Source of the DNA: a bacterium UBP14_UBA6098
Lineage (GTDB): Bacteria; UBP14; UBA6098
Direction: 5' to 3'
Length of the DNA stretch: 28,236 nucleotides
NCBI GenBank assembly: GCA_002428525.1
Contig: DIWU01000028.1
Location: 1-28,236, forward strand
Positions 16,880 to 24,585 of this stretch are shown here, one piece after another. The notes under the pieces are model-generated. The model did no database searches, had not been told where the DNA came from, and was given only the letters and a program-made list of their open reading frames with translations. Each line of letters starts with the position of its first letter. Position 1 is the stretch's first letter. A program made the translations under genes and the position numbers.

Positions 16880-17911
16880 ATGAGCGAGTTAAGACACGAT
16901 CCGGTGCAGAGAAGATGGGTTATCGTCGCGGTCGAGAGGGCAAGGCGCCCTACCGATTTCAAGAAAGAGAACAATGTCGGCAATAACCCGACTGTTTGTC
17001 CCTTTTGCGACGGCAACGAAGATAAAACCCCTCCCGAGATAACCGCGATCAGGCCGGCCTACACTTCACCAAACTCATCGGGGTGGAGCATTCGAGTTAT
17101 CCCGAATAAATTCCCGGCACTATCGGTCGAGGGCGACTCGGGCCGCAAGGGACTCGGGATCTTCGATATGATGAACGGTATCGGCGCACACGAGGTCATC
17201 ATCGAGACGCCGGATCATAATATGCATATGGCCGATATGCCAATCGAACATCTTTTCGAGGTGTGTAAGATATATCGCGAGAGAATCAAGGATTTGCATA
17301 AAGACACTAGACTTCGTTATGTCCTGATCTTCAAAAACCACGGCGAAACCGCCGGCGCGAGCCTCGCGCATCCGCATACCCAGCTCATCGCGACCCCGAT
17401 CACGCCGAGAACGATCTCCACCGAGCTCGACAGCGCGCGGGATCATTATATGGCTAAAGAGCGTTGCCTTTTCTGCGATATTATGAACCAAGAGCTCGCT
17501 CTCGGCGAGCGCATCGTGCTGACGACGGAAAGATTCGTCGTCATGGAGCCCTACGCGAGCCGCTTTCCATTTGAGACTTGGATTTTGCCGCGAGTTCATT
17601 CGCACGATTATGCTCAGTCCTCGGACGAGCTGATCTTCGCCTTCGCGGAGGTTCTGCGCGAGACGCTCCATCGGTTGAAGGTCGCACTCGACGATCCGCC
17701 GTTCAATTTCGTCCTTCACACCTCCCCCAATGCTGTAACCCGGCCGGGCAAGGAGAATTATTGGAAAACCCTACCGCACGATTGGCATTGGCATCTCGAG
17801 ATTATCCCAAGGCTAACCAAGGTCGCCGGATTCGAGTGGGGAACGGGCTTTTATATCAACCCGACCCCGCCGGAGGTCGCGGCGGAATACCTTCGTTCAC
17901 TCGAACAATAG
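16880..17911 (+). CDS. galT: Galactose-1-phosphate uridylyltransferase family protein
   Basis: A 343-residue HIT-superfamily nucleotidyltransferase. The N-terminus RHDPVQRRWVIVAVERARRP, the zinc pair CPFC (40-43), IRVIPNKFPAL and the catalytic SLAHPHTQ (His166) are all GalT features. GalT moves UMP between glucose-1-P and galactose-1-P in the Leloir pathway. Relatives in glycogen-gene contexts may act on other nucleotide sugars, and the adjacent branching enzyme keeps that open. Start: GAAAGG eight bases before ATG. First gene of a tight plus-strand operon. Confidence 0.9.
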   Translation: MSELRHDPVQRRWVIVAVERARRPTDFKKENNVGNNPTVCPFCDGNEDKTPPEITAIRPAYTSPNSSGWSIRVIPNKFPALSVEGDSGRKGLGIFDMMNGIGAHEVIIETPDHNMHMADMPIEHLFEVCKIYRERIKDLHKDTRLRYVLIFKNHGETAGASLAHPHTQLIATPITPRTISTELDSARDHYMAKERCLFCDIMNQELALGERIVLTTERFVVMEPYASRFPFETWILPRVHSHDYAQSSDELIFAFAEVLRETLHRLKVALDDPPFNFVLHTSPNAVTRPGKENYWKTLPHDWHWHLEIIPRLTKVAGFEWGTGFYINPTPPEVAAEYLRSLEQ

Positions 17912-17918
17912 GAAGATT

Positions 17919-19607
17919 ATGAGCGGAAAACTCCATATAGTGCTACATTCTCATCTCCCCTATGTCATGGGTCACGGCACATGGCCGCACGGCACGGACT
18001 GGCTTTTCGAGGCCTCCGCGGAGACATATATCCCCTTGCTTATCGCCTTCAAGGGATTAGAGCAACGCGGAATTCCTTTTCGGATGAGCATCGGCCTTAC
18101 GCCGATTCTTTGCGAGCAACTCTCGAACAGGCATTTCACGGGTTCGTTCGAGGCCTATCTCGAGCAGAAGATCATCGATGCGCGCCAAAACCGCGAGGTG
18201 TTTTTTGCTACCGGCGAGCGCGAGCTTTGCGCCCTCGCCGAGATGTGGGAGCGAGAATATTTCAAGATCAAGGAGTTTTTCGACAGGGAGCTTAAGAAGG
18301 ATATAATTGGAGGGTTTAAAGCCCTCCAAGATGACGGGCGAATCGAGATAATCACCTGCGCGGCGACGCACGGCTACCTGCCGCTTCTCGGCTCGGATGA
18401 GGCGGTGCGCGCGCAGATCTTCACCGGTGTCAAGTCCTACGAAAATCACTTTGGAAGAAGGCCTCGCGGGATATGGATGCCCGAATGCGCCTATCGACCG
18501 GCCTACAACTGGAAACCGCCGGTCGGAGAGGGCGCGGCATTCGATAGGCACGGCGTCGAGGAGATTCTCGATGAGGCCGGAATCGAATGGACTGTCGCAG
18601 ATTCTCATCTTTTGGTGGGAGGAGAATCGCAAGGGGTTTACATCGATCGCTTCGAAAGCCTTCGCGCGCTTTGGTCGCGTTTCGCGGAAAGCTATGTCCC
18701 GCCTAAGCTCGATTCTGAACGAACAACGCTGAGACCTTATATTGTTTCCTCCACGGGCAGGCCCGCCGGCACGGCCTTCTTCTTCCGCGACCCGGAAACC
18801 GGCCTTCAGGTTTGGTCGGCGGAATGGGGCTATCCGGGGAATCCGGCCTACCTCGATTTTCATAAGAAACACTTCCCGGGGGGCCATAGGTACTGGCGCA
18901 TTACAGATGCGAAGGCCGATTTGGCCGATAAAAAAATATATAACCCTGAATGGATCGAGCGCGCGCTCGACGAGCAGGCCACCCATTTCGTCTCGATTGT
19001 TAAAAAGAGGATCGAGGGCGGCGGGGTTCTGACCGCGCCCTTCGATGCGGAATTGTTCGGCCATTGGTGGTGGGAAGGCCCGCGATGGCTGGCCAAGGTC
19101 GCTGAAAAGATCGCCGAGACACAGGGCATCGAGATGACCTCCGGATCGACGGCACTCGAGGAGTTCCCGCCGGAAGAGGTAATCAATATTCCGGAAGGCT
19201 CTTGGGGGCAAGGCGGGTTCCACTATATCTGGTTGAACGAATGGACCGAATGGACATGGAAACATATCTACAAAGCCGAGGCGCGAATGACCTCGCTTGT
19301 TCAACGTTGGATCGAAACCGGAAGACCGCCGGAGATAGCCGAGCCAATGAAGCAGGCCGGCAGAGAGCTTCTCTTGCTCGAATCGAGCGACTGGCAATTT
19401 CTGATAAGCACTTGGTCTGCAAGGGATTATGCTGAGACAAGATTAACATTTCATTATAACGCCTTCAATAAACTCGCAGAGGCAATCGAACGAATCCTCG
19501 ACGGCGGTTCAACCAGCACGGAAGAGAGGACGCGCTATCGCCTCCTCGCCGAGCAGGATTGCCCATTTCAGGATATCGACCTCGAACTTTGGGCGAGAAA
19601 AAAATAG
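17919..19607 (+). CDS. GH57 1,4-alpha-glucan branching enzyme
   Basis: A 562-residue glycoside hydrolase family 57 protein. Conserved regions in order are HSHLPYV (10-16), ATGERE (97-102), WMPECAY with nucleophile Glu189, and TAPFDAELFGHWWW with acid/base Asp376; the helical C-terminal region contains LLLLESSDWQF. The VWSAEWGYPGNPAYLDFHKK segment and the length match the GH57 branching enzymes (TK1436/Thermus type), which introduce alpha-1,6 branches in glycogen. The ATG is eight bases after the galT stop, and its AGGAAG overlaps that stop codon, so the two are translationally coupled. No signal peptide: cytoplasmic. Confidence 0.94.
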   Translation: MSGKLHIVLHSHLPYVMGHGTWPHGTDWLFEASAETYIPLLIAFKGLEQRGIPFRMSIGLTPILCEQLSNRHFTGSFEAYLEQKIIDARQNREVFFATGERELCALAEMWEREYFKIKEFFDRELKKDIIGGFKALQDDGRIEIITCAATHGYLPLLGSDEAVRAQIFTGVKSYENHFGRRPRGIWMPECAYRPAYNWKPPVGEGAAFDRHGVEEILDEAGIEWTVADSHLLVGGESQGVYIDRFESLRALWSRFAESYVPPKLDSERTTLRPYIVSSTGRPAGTAFFFRDPETGLQVWSAEWGYPGNPAYLDFHKKHFPGGHRYWRITDAKADLADKKIYNPEWIERALDEQATHFVSIVKKRIEGGGVLTAPFDAELFGHWWWEGPRWLAKVAEKIAETQGIEMTSGSTALEEFPPEEVINIPEGSWGQGGFHYIWLNEWTEWTWKHIYKAEARMTSLVQRWIETGRPPEIAEPMKQAGRELLLLESSDWQFLISTWSARDYAETRLTFHYNAFNKLAEAIERILDGGSTSTEERTRYRLLAEQDCPFQDIDLELWARKK

Positions 19608-19615
19608 GAGTCTCG

Positions 19616-20119
19616 ATGTCGGAAAAAAAGAAGCCATATCTCTCCTCGGCGCTGTGGCCGGGGATTGTGCTCGGTTTGCTCTCGGTGATACCGTATATCA
19701 ACCTCGTTAATCTATTCTGTTGCCTCTGGGTTTTGGGCGGAGGATTTCTTGCATCGCTGGTTTTCAAGCAGGAAAACGGCTCGGTGAGCACCGGTCAGGG
19801 GGCGATCGTAGGCCTTATCGCAGGTTTGATCGGCTCTATTGTGCAGGCGGTCGGAGTCGGCGCTCTTTGGTATTTCTTCCATGAAAGCTACTTAGCGAAC
19901 CTCTACGAGCTTTTCGGCTCGGCGGAATTCGATGCGGCGACGCAGGATATGATGGCCTCTTTGATCATGAATCCGTGGTTCATGATGTTCAGCTCGCTCC
20001 TAATGGGACTTCTCGTTTATACAGTCTTCGCGGTTTTCGGCGGAGTGATCGGTGCGGCGGTTTTCAATCGAAAGGCCAAGTCCGATGAGGGCACGGGCGA
20101 AAGGAAAATTGAGGGTTAG
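19616..20119 (+). CDS. Small four-helix membrane protein
   Basis: A 167-residue integral membrane protein of unknown function. Four hydrophobic segments: LWPGIVLGLLSVIPYINL, CCLWVLGGGFLASLVF, GAIVGLIAGLIGSIVQAVG and FMMFSSLLMGLLVYTVFAVF. The Gly-rich pattern in the second and third recalls small DUF5518-like or DUF4199-like membrane proteins, but I cannot assign it. Start set by TAGGAG six bases before the ATG, eight bases past the GH57 stop. An earlier in-frame ATG inside the GH57 gene is less likely. Third gene of the operon. Confidence 0.85.
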   Translation: MSEKKKPYLSSALWPGIVLGLLSVIPYINLVNLFCCLWVLGGGFLASLVFKQENGSVSTGQGAIVGLIAGLIGSIVQAVGVGALWYFFHESYLANLYELFGSAEFDAATQDMMASLIMNPWFMMFSSLLMGLLVYTVFAVFGGVIGAAVFNRKAKSDEGTGERKIEG

Positions 20120-20768
20120 CTTTCAACTGACTATCTTAGCGCTCTGCGCCGGATATTGCTACGGTTTCGTCGGACTGCGCGCCGGAGTGGGGCAGTTTAT
20201 CGCACAGGACAGCCTCTTCAAGGACACCTATGCGAATTCCTATCTTTTCGAGGTTCGCTTTCGACTTCACGAGCCGCTTTTCATACAGGGCGGAACAAAG
20301 CTAATCAATATTCACAACACATCCCTGCCGATCTCGGCGAATCCGGATTTTTCGGAGCCTATTCAGATCGGTGCTTATCGCCATAGGCTTGACGCAATAG
20401 GTCTTTACGGCGGAATCGGATTGGGACTCGAACTTCCCGAGGGCGGAACGGGCTTTTTCCCCTATATCGCGGCTAACGGCGGCGTGATTTCGCCATTGGT
20501 GAGCCAACGAGTCGAGTATTATATGTCCGGCGACACCTCCTCGACGATGTATAAAACCCAGCAAGACCGCCATTGGACGATCTTCGCGGACATCTCCGCC
20601 GGAATCGAGTTTAGGGTCATCGGGATTGGGGTCTTTGTTCAGGGGAATTATTTAATCGGACGATCGATAGAATATAAGCCCGTTTCTATCAATGAGATAC
20701 AGGTCTTTCCCGGAGGGACGATAGAAACCTCGGGCTGGGCGATTTATGCCGGCATCACGATAGATTAG
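20085..20768 (+). CDS. Predicted exported outer-membrane beta-barrel protein
   Basis: About 227 residues, function unknown. A basic N-terminus RARAKGKLR precedes a hydrophobic segment ending AGYCYG, consistent with a signal peptide. The rest alternates short amphipathic strands with turns (GLGLELPEGGTGFFPYIAANGG, FVQGNYLIG) and ends in a strand GWAIYAGITID, as barrels often do, though the final residue is not aromatic. The ATG at 20085 overlaps the previous gene by 35 bp. A TTG at 20109 with GAAAGG just ahead is an alternative start that would shorten the basic N-region. Last gene of the operon, with no terminator after it. Confidence 0.7.
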   Translation: MRARAKGKLRVSFQLTILALCAGYCYGFVGLRAGVGQFIAQDSLFKDTYANSYLFEVRFRLHEPLFIQGGTKLINIHNTSLPISANPDFSEPIQIGAYRHRLDAIGLYGGIGLGLELPEGGTGFFPYIAANGGVISPLVSQRVEYYMSGDTSSTMYKTQQDRHWTIFADISAGIEFRVIGIGVFVQGNYLIGRSIEYKPVSINEIQVFPGGTIETSGWAIYAGITID

Positions 20769-21170
20769 CTACAGCGATTCCACCCGTTTGAGGACATCGA
20801 GAACGATCTCGAGATTTATTCGCGATAGGCGCGAAAGTCGGGAGAGGATATTGTATTTTTCGAGTAGTTCCTTTTCCTTTATCGAAAAGGTATAGCCTTT
20901 CTCCGAGCTTTCAGTTCCCAACTCCCGCTTGAGCCGCTTGATCAGATCCTCTGTCGATTCGCCCGAGGATTCGGTTCCGAAGATCAGGTAATCGCATGAT
21001 GTGCCGAGGATTTTGGCTATTCTTCCGATAACCATATAATTAGGCTTGTTCATATTTCTTTCGATGAAAGAGATTAGCCCGGGGCTCGAGCCGACAAGCT
21101 TCGCGAACTGCCGTTGGGAAATATTCTTCTGTTGCCTAAGTCTTTTTATTCTGTCGCCGATGTTTTCCAT
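20769..21170 (-). CDS. XRE-family transcriptional regulator
   Basis: A 133-residue Cro/CI-type DNA-binding protein. The helix-turn-helix spans about residues 4-62: IGDRIKRLRQQKNISQRQFA, then LVGSSPGLISFIERNMNKP as the recognition part. The C-terminus (about 70-133) is charged and helical, perhaps for dimerisation. GGAG lies four bases before ATG. Its stop codon directly abuts the stop of the convergent operon. A good promoter enclosed by an inverted repeat lies upstream, suggesting autoregulation. Targets unknown. Confidence 0.92.
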   Translation of the reverse strand: MENIGDRIKRLRQQKNISQRQFAKLVGSSPGLISFIERNMNKPNYMVIGRIAKILGTSCDYLIFGTESSGESTEDLIKRLKRELGTESSEKGYTFSIKEKELLEKYNILSRLSRLSRINLEIVLDVLKRVESL

Positions 21171-21190
21171 AACTCTCCGATATATAATTA

Positions 21191-21232
21191 AACTTTGAAA
21201 AATATACTTTTTGTAATCTTTTTGTCAAAGTT
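21191..21232 (-). promoter_or_regulatory. XRE-gene promoter inside an inverted repeat
   Basis: On the minus strand, TTGACA (21223-21228), 16 bp, TATATT (21201-21206). Perfect 8-bp arms AACTTTGA (21191-21198) and TCAAAGTT (21225-21232) bracket it, 34 bp centre to centre, about three helical turns; one arm overlaps the -35 box. A further perfect hairpin, CTCGGT-n7-ACCGAG (21251-21269), lies just upstream. The layout suggests an operator bound by the XRE protein itself. Confidence 0.6.
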
Positions 21233-21387
21233 AAATATTGTTATTCCTTACTCGGTATTTTTCACCGAGACACATAAAACATCGCAAATAAAAGGGTTCC
21301 AACGCGAAACCTTGACTGCGATGAATAAAATTTTTTTTAAAAAAATTTGTTGTAGTTAGTTATCGATCATTGTGAGACCGCAGAGGA

Positions 21388-23601
21388 TTAGAATCTGCCC
21401 TGCGGAAGTGTCGATTGTCCCCCTCCACCTTGGAAATCGGGGATAATTTCTCCCTCGTCGCGGGGCTGGCGGCGGTCGAATATCGGAGTAGTGTTCTTCG
21501 TATGGAATCCCGGAGGGCAATAATCCACGGGCTGTGTTCCGCTGACAAAGACCTCGTTTTCGACCTTGGGGCAGTGGCTGGTGGCGAGTTTATGGCTCTC
21601 CTTGCAGACATCGACAAACGCTACCTTTCCCGCCGGGACCTCGAAGTCTTCAAGTGGATAGCGTGAGGGAACATGGGCATAGAGCATGAACTGCGCCCAG
21701 ATAGGCAGGGCGGCGCGCGCGCCGGTCATTCCATCGCCGATCGGGGTCGAGTAGTCGTCGTAGCCGACCTGAACACCGCAACAAAGCTGGGTAGTAAACC
21801 CGACAAACCATGCGTCGGAGTAGTCGTCCGTGGTGCCGGTTTTACCGCCGGCCGGCCGGTCGAAGCCCATAAGGCGCGCGGGATAACCGGTTCCGTGGTC
21901 GATGACCGTTTGGAGCATGCTGGTCATGACATAGGCCGTAGCGGGCGAGAGCACCTCCTCTTTGACAGGAGTTCGGTTCTCGATGACTTTGCCGTCGCGG
22001 TCGATAATTCGCAGAATCGAGCTCGGCCGAACCTTGACGCCGCCGTTCGGGAAGACGGAGTAGGCCTCGACCATATCGATGAGCTTGACATCGTTCGTCC
22101 CCATCGCGATCGAGAGGTAGGGATCGAGTTTGGTCGAGATGCCCATCTTTTGGGCATACCAAACGACGCGTTGCGGGCCTATGGCATTGCACAGCTTGAC
22201 AGTTGCGGCGTTGCGGCTCGCCCTGAGCGCGTCGCGGACAGTGATCACGCCCTTGTATTCGCGGTCGTAGTTTTTGGGCGCCCAAAGCTCGCCGTTTTCC
22301 ATAGGATAAACCTCCGGCGTGTCGAGCAGGGTATCGACCGGCGTCCATCCGTTGTCGATTGCGGCTGTATAGACGAAGGGCTTGAAGGCGCTACCGGCCT
22401 GCCTTCCGCCTTGAATCGCCCTGTTATACTGGCTTTTAAGGAAATCTCGTCCGCCGATCATCGCACGGATTTCGCCGGTCGCGGGAACCATGGCTAAAAG
22501 CGCGCCTTGAAGCTCTTTCCATTGGCGGACCGAGTCGCCGGTGGTGCTGTCGAAGACCATGTGAGTATAGATCGAGTCGTCGGGGTGATGTATCTTTCGT
22601 TGCCAGCGCTCGAGGGCGTCGATTTTTTTCTCGAACACGCTGTCGGCAAGTTGCTGTAGCTCCCAATCGAGGGTCGAATAGATAGTGATTCCGCGCTCAT
22701 AAAGGTAGCTTTCGCCGTATTCGCGCTCGATATAGCGCCGGATGTTCTCGACAAAGTAGGGCGCTTTCCACGAGACGGCCTCTTGGTCGAACTCAATCCC
22801 GAGTTCGAGGCTCGATAGGCTGTCGAAAACCGCACGATCGAAGATCCTATTATCTAACATCAATGAAAGCACTGTATTTCTGCGGTTTTTGAGGAGTTCG
22901 AGATCGTTAGGGTAATGCCCCGGCCTCTGAAGCGTGCCGGCTAATGTCGCGGCCTCGACTATATCGACATCTTTCGCATTCTTCCCGAAATAAAACCTGC
23001 TTGCGGCCTCGACGCCGTAACAACCCTTGCCGAGATATTGCTGATTGAGGAAAAGCTCGAGTATCTCCGATTTGGAATACATCCGCTCGATCTTAAGCGC
23101 TGTAAGGGCTTCTCGAATCTTGCGCGTCAGAAGTTTTTCCTTGGATAGGAAAAGCTCGCGCGTGAGCTGTTGCGTGATCGTCGAAGCGCCTTGCGCTCGC
23201 CTTCCGCGCTTGAGGTCGATATAGATCGCGCGGAAGATGGCGTTTGCGTTGATTCCCCAATGCTCGTAGAACTTTTTGTCCTCGGCCGAGAGCGTGGCGT
23301 CGATCATATTCTGCGAGATAGCCGAGATCGGCGTCCAAATCCGTTTCTCGCCGGCAAACTCGGCCAGCACGACTCCGTCGATCGAATATATCTTGGTGAC
23401 AAGGGCGGGGTGATAGTCTTCGAGGACGCGCGGATCGGGCAGTTGCGGCGAGTAAAGGATATAAACGATAGCGATAAGGATCGTCGGGACGAGGATGCCC
23501 GCTAAAACTCCACCGACGAGAAAACCGATCAATCTCGGGATAGCCAAGCCTTGGCCCTTAGAGGGCTGTCGGTAGATAATTCTTTTAGACGGCCTATACA
23601 T
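21388..23601 (-). CDS. Class A penicillin-binding protein (PBP1A-like)
   Basis: A 737-residue bifunctional peptidoglycan synthase. A transmembrane anchor at about 22-50 is followed by the GT51 transglycosylase: catalytic EDKKFYEHWG (Glu107), QGASTITQQL, and RKIREALTALKIER to EILELFLNQQYLG. The transpeptidase domain has SAFK (404-407), SRN (462-464) and KTGT (from 587). The C-terminal tail has a Cys-containing segment (CKESHKLATSHCP, DYCPPGFH) and ends in a Gly/Pro-rich stretch. The frame extends six codons further to a GTG at 23619, but neither start has a ribosome binding site. The promoter position favours the ATG at 23601. Confidence 0.96.
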   Translation of the reverse strand: MYRPSKRIIYRQPSKGQGLAIPRLIGFLVGGVLAGILVPTILIAIVYILYSPQLPDPRVLEDYHPALVTKIYSIDGVVLAEFAGEKRIWTPISAISQNMIDATLSAEDKKFYEHWGINANAIFRAIYIDLKRGRRAQGASTITQQLTRELFLSKEKLLTRKIREALTALKIERMYSKSEILELFLNQQYLGKGCYGVEAASRFYFGKNAKDVDIVEAATLAGTLQRPGHYPNDLELLKNRRNTVLSLMLDNRIFDRAVFDSLSSLELGIEFDQEAVSWKAPYFVENIRRYIEREYGESYLYERGITIYSTLDWELQQLADSVFEKKIDALERWQRKIHHPDDSIYTHMVFDSTTGDSVRQWKELQGALLAMVPATGEIRAMIGGRDFLKSQYNRAIQGGRQAGSAFKPFVYTAAIDNGWTPVDTLLDTPEVYPMENGELWAPKNYDREYKGVITVRDALRASRNAATVKLCNAIGPQRVVWYAQKMGISTKLDPYLSIAMGTNDVKLIDMVEAYSVFPNGGVKVRPSSILRIIDRDGKVIENRTPVKEEVLSPATAYVMTSMLQTVIDHGTGYPARLMGFDRPAGGKTGTTDDYSDAWFVGFTTQLCCGVQVGYDDYSTPIGDGMTGARAALPIWAQFMLYAHVPSRYPLEDFEVPAGKVAFVDVCKESHKLATSHCPKVENEVFVSGTQPVDYCPPGFHTKNTTPIFDRRQPRDEGEIIPDFQGGGGQSTLPQGRF

Positions 23602-23609
23602 AATTATAG

Positions 23610-23638
23610 ATAATAGCACTTAAAGCGCCAATTTTCAA
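23610..23638 (-). promoter_or_regulatory. Promoter of the PBP1A gene (leaderless mRNA predicted)
   Basis: On the minus strand, TTGAAA (23633-23638), 17 bp, TATTAT (23610-23615). Only eight bases separate the -10 from the ATG at 23601, so transcription should start within about one to three bases of the start codon. Confidence 0.6.
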
Positions 23639-23692
23639 GGTCTTATTGTCGCGATAAAATTCTGGATGCCTCAATATTGATTTTTAAACAGG

Positions 23693-23721
23693 TTGACTTA
23701 ATTGAACCGGACGATTATACT
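23693..23721 (+). promoter_or_regulatory. Near-consensus sigma-70-type promoter
   Basis: TTGACT (23693-23698), 17 bp, TATACT (23716-23721), about 43 nt before the next plus-strand ATG. It is the best promoter match in the window and diverges from the PBP1A promoter. Confidence 0.75.
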
Positions 23722-23770
23722 GAGCGGCTTCATGGACACTTAAACTCATATTTAAAACTGAAAGGAAGTA

Positions 23771-24514
23771 ATGAAAATCAAGGGATTGTTAATTCTCGCG
23801 GTCTTTTTCGCCGGGTCGATTTTTGCATGTTTCGATACATATTTATTTCTATCGGAACGGCCGATGGTCTATCCAAAGGGTAAGCTCGCAGTTGAGGGTT
23901 TCGGAGAATATTCGGTGAACGAGGTCGGCGCGCCGTCCGGCGATGGTTTTCTTTTCAACACAAACGCCTATTACGGCATCACCGACAAGCTCTCGGTGAA
24001 CCTCGGCGCGGGTTCTTCGGAAAAGGAACGCGGCGATTTCGCCTATGACGAAATTAATTTTGGTGCGACATATAATCTGATGAACTCGGCGAACAGCGGC
24101 TATTCGCTCGACGCTATCGCCGAGTGCGCGAACAACTTCGGCGAAAAGGAGACCGCCTTCGAGCTGTCCGCGCCGAATCTTTTCCATGGTCGCGGTTTGA
24201 CAATCGTCGCGCACCCGGTGATGGAGATAGTCGCCGGCGATAAGACCGATTGGGGCTTCGGAGCGCATTGCGGCGTTTTTAAAAGCTTGAACAAAATGGC
24301 CGTTTTTGGGATAGGCGCAGAGTATATGAGCGCTCAGAGCGGTCCGGTGTTCGGCGATAGGCTTGTCGAGGGCGAGGCCGCGGCGAGCCTCTTCTTCGGG
24401 GCTATGCTCGGGCGGAATTTATATATCCAGAACGAGCTGGCCAAGGGCTTGGCGAACTCTCGCGATTTCGGTTTCGCGATGACACTGAAGTTTTTAGTCG
24501 ATCTCGACCGCTAA
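23771..24514 (+). CDS. Predicted outer-membrane beta-barrel protein
   Basis: A 247-residue exported protein of unknown function. Signal sequence MKIKGLLILAVFFAGSIFA is followed by Cys; the IFAC context only weakly fits a lipobox, so cleavage by either signal peptidase is possible. The mature part is rich in alternating strands with Gly/Asn turns (YGITDKLSVNLGAG, INFGATYNLMNSANSGYSLD, GFGAHCGVF, LFFGAMLGRNLYIQNELAKG), as in small barrels. AAGGAAG before the ATG supports the start. Monocistronic between its own promoter and terminator; divergent from PBP1A. Confidence 0.8.
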   Translation: MKIKGLLILAVFFAGSIFACFDTYLFLSERPMVYPKGKLAVEGFGEYSVNEVGAPSGDGFLFNTNAYYGITDKLSVNLGAGSSEKERGDFAYDEINFGATYNLMNSANSGYSLDAIAECANNFGEKETAFELSAPNLFHGRGLTIVAHPVMEIVAGDKTDWGFGAHCGVFKSLNKMAVFGIGAEYMSAQSGPVFGDRLVEGEAAASLFFGAMLGRNLYIQNELAKGLANSRDFGFAMTLKFLVDLDR

Positions 24515-24534
24515 ACCGATTTTTTATAACAAGA

Positions 24535-24565
24535 AAAAGGCAGTGCCGAGTGGCGCTACCTTTTG
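24535..24565 (+). terminator. Imperfect terminator between convergent genes
   Basis: AAAAAGG (24535-24541) pairs with CCTTTT (24560-24565), and inside it AG/CT and GCC-gagt-GGC pair with one mismatch and one wobble. The A- and T-runs on both sides would allow it to work in both directions, for the barrel gene (plus) and the lyase gene (minus). Confidence 0.6.
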
Positions 24566-24585
24566 TGTTTGATCTTCAGTATTAT

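Noticed and set aside
18057..19397. Open frame of 446 codons opposite the GH57 gene
   Set aside because: Antisense shadow of a gene with all catalytic motifs intact on the plus strand.
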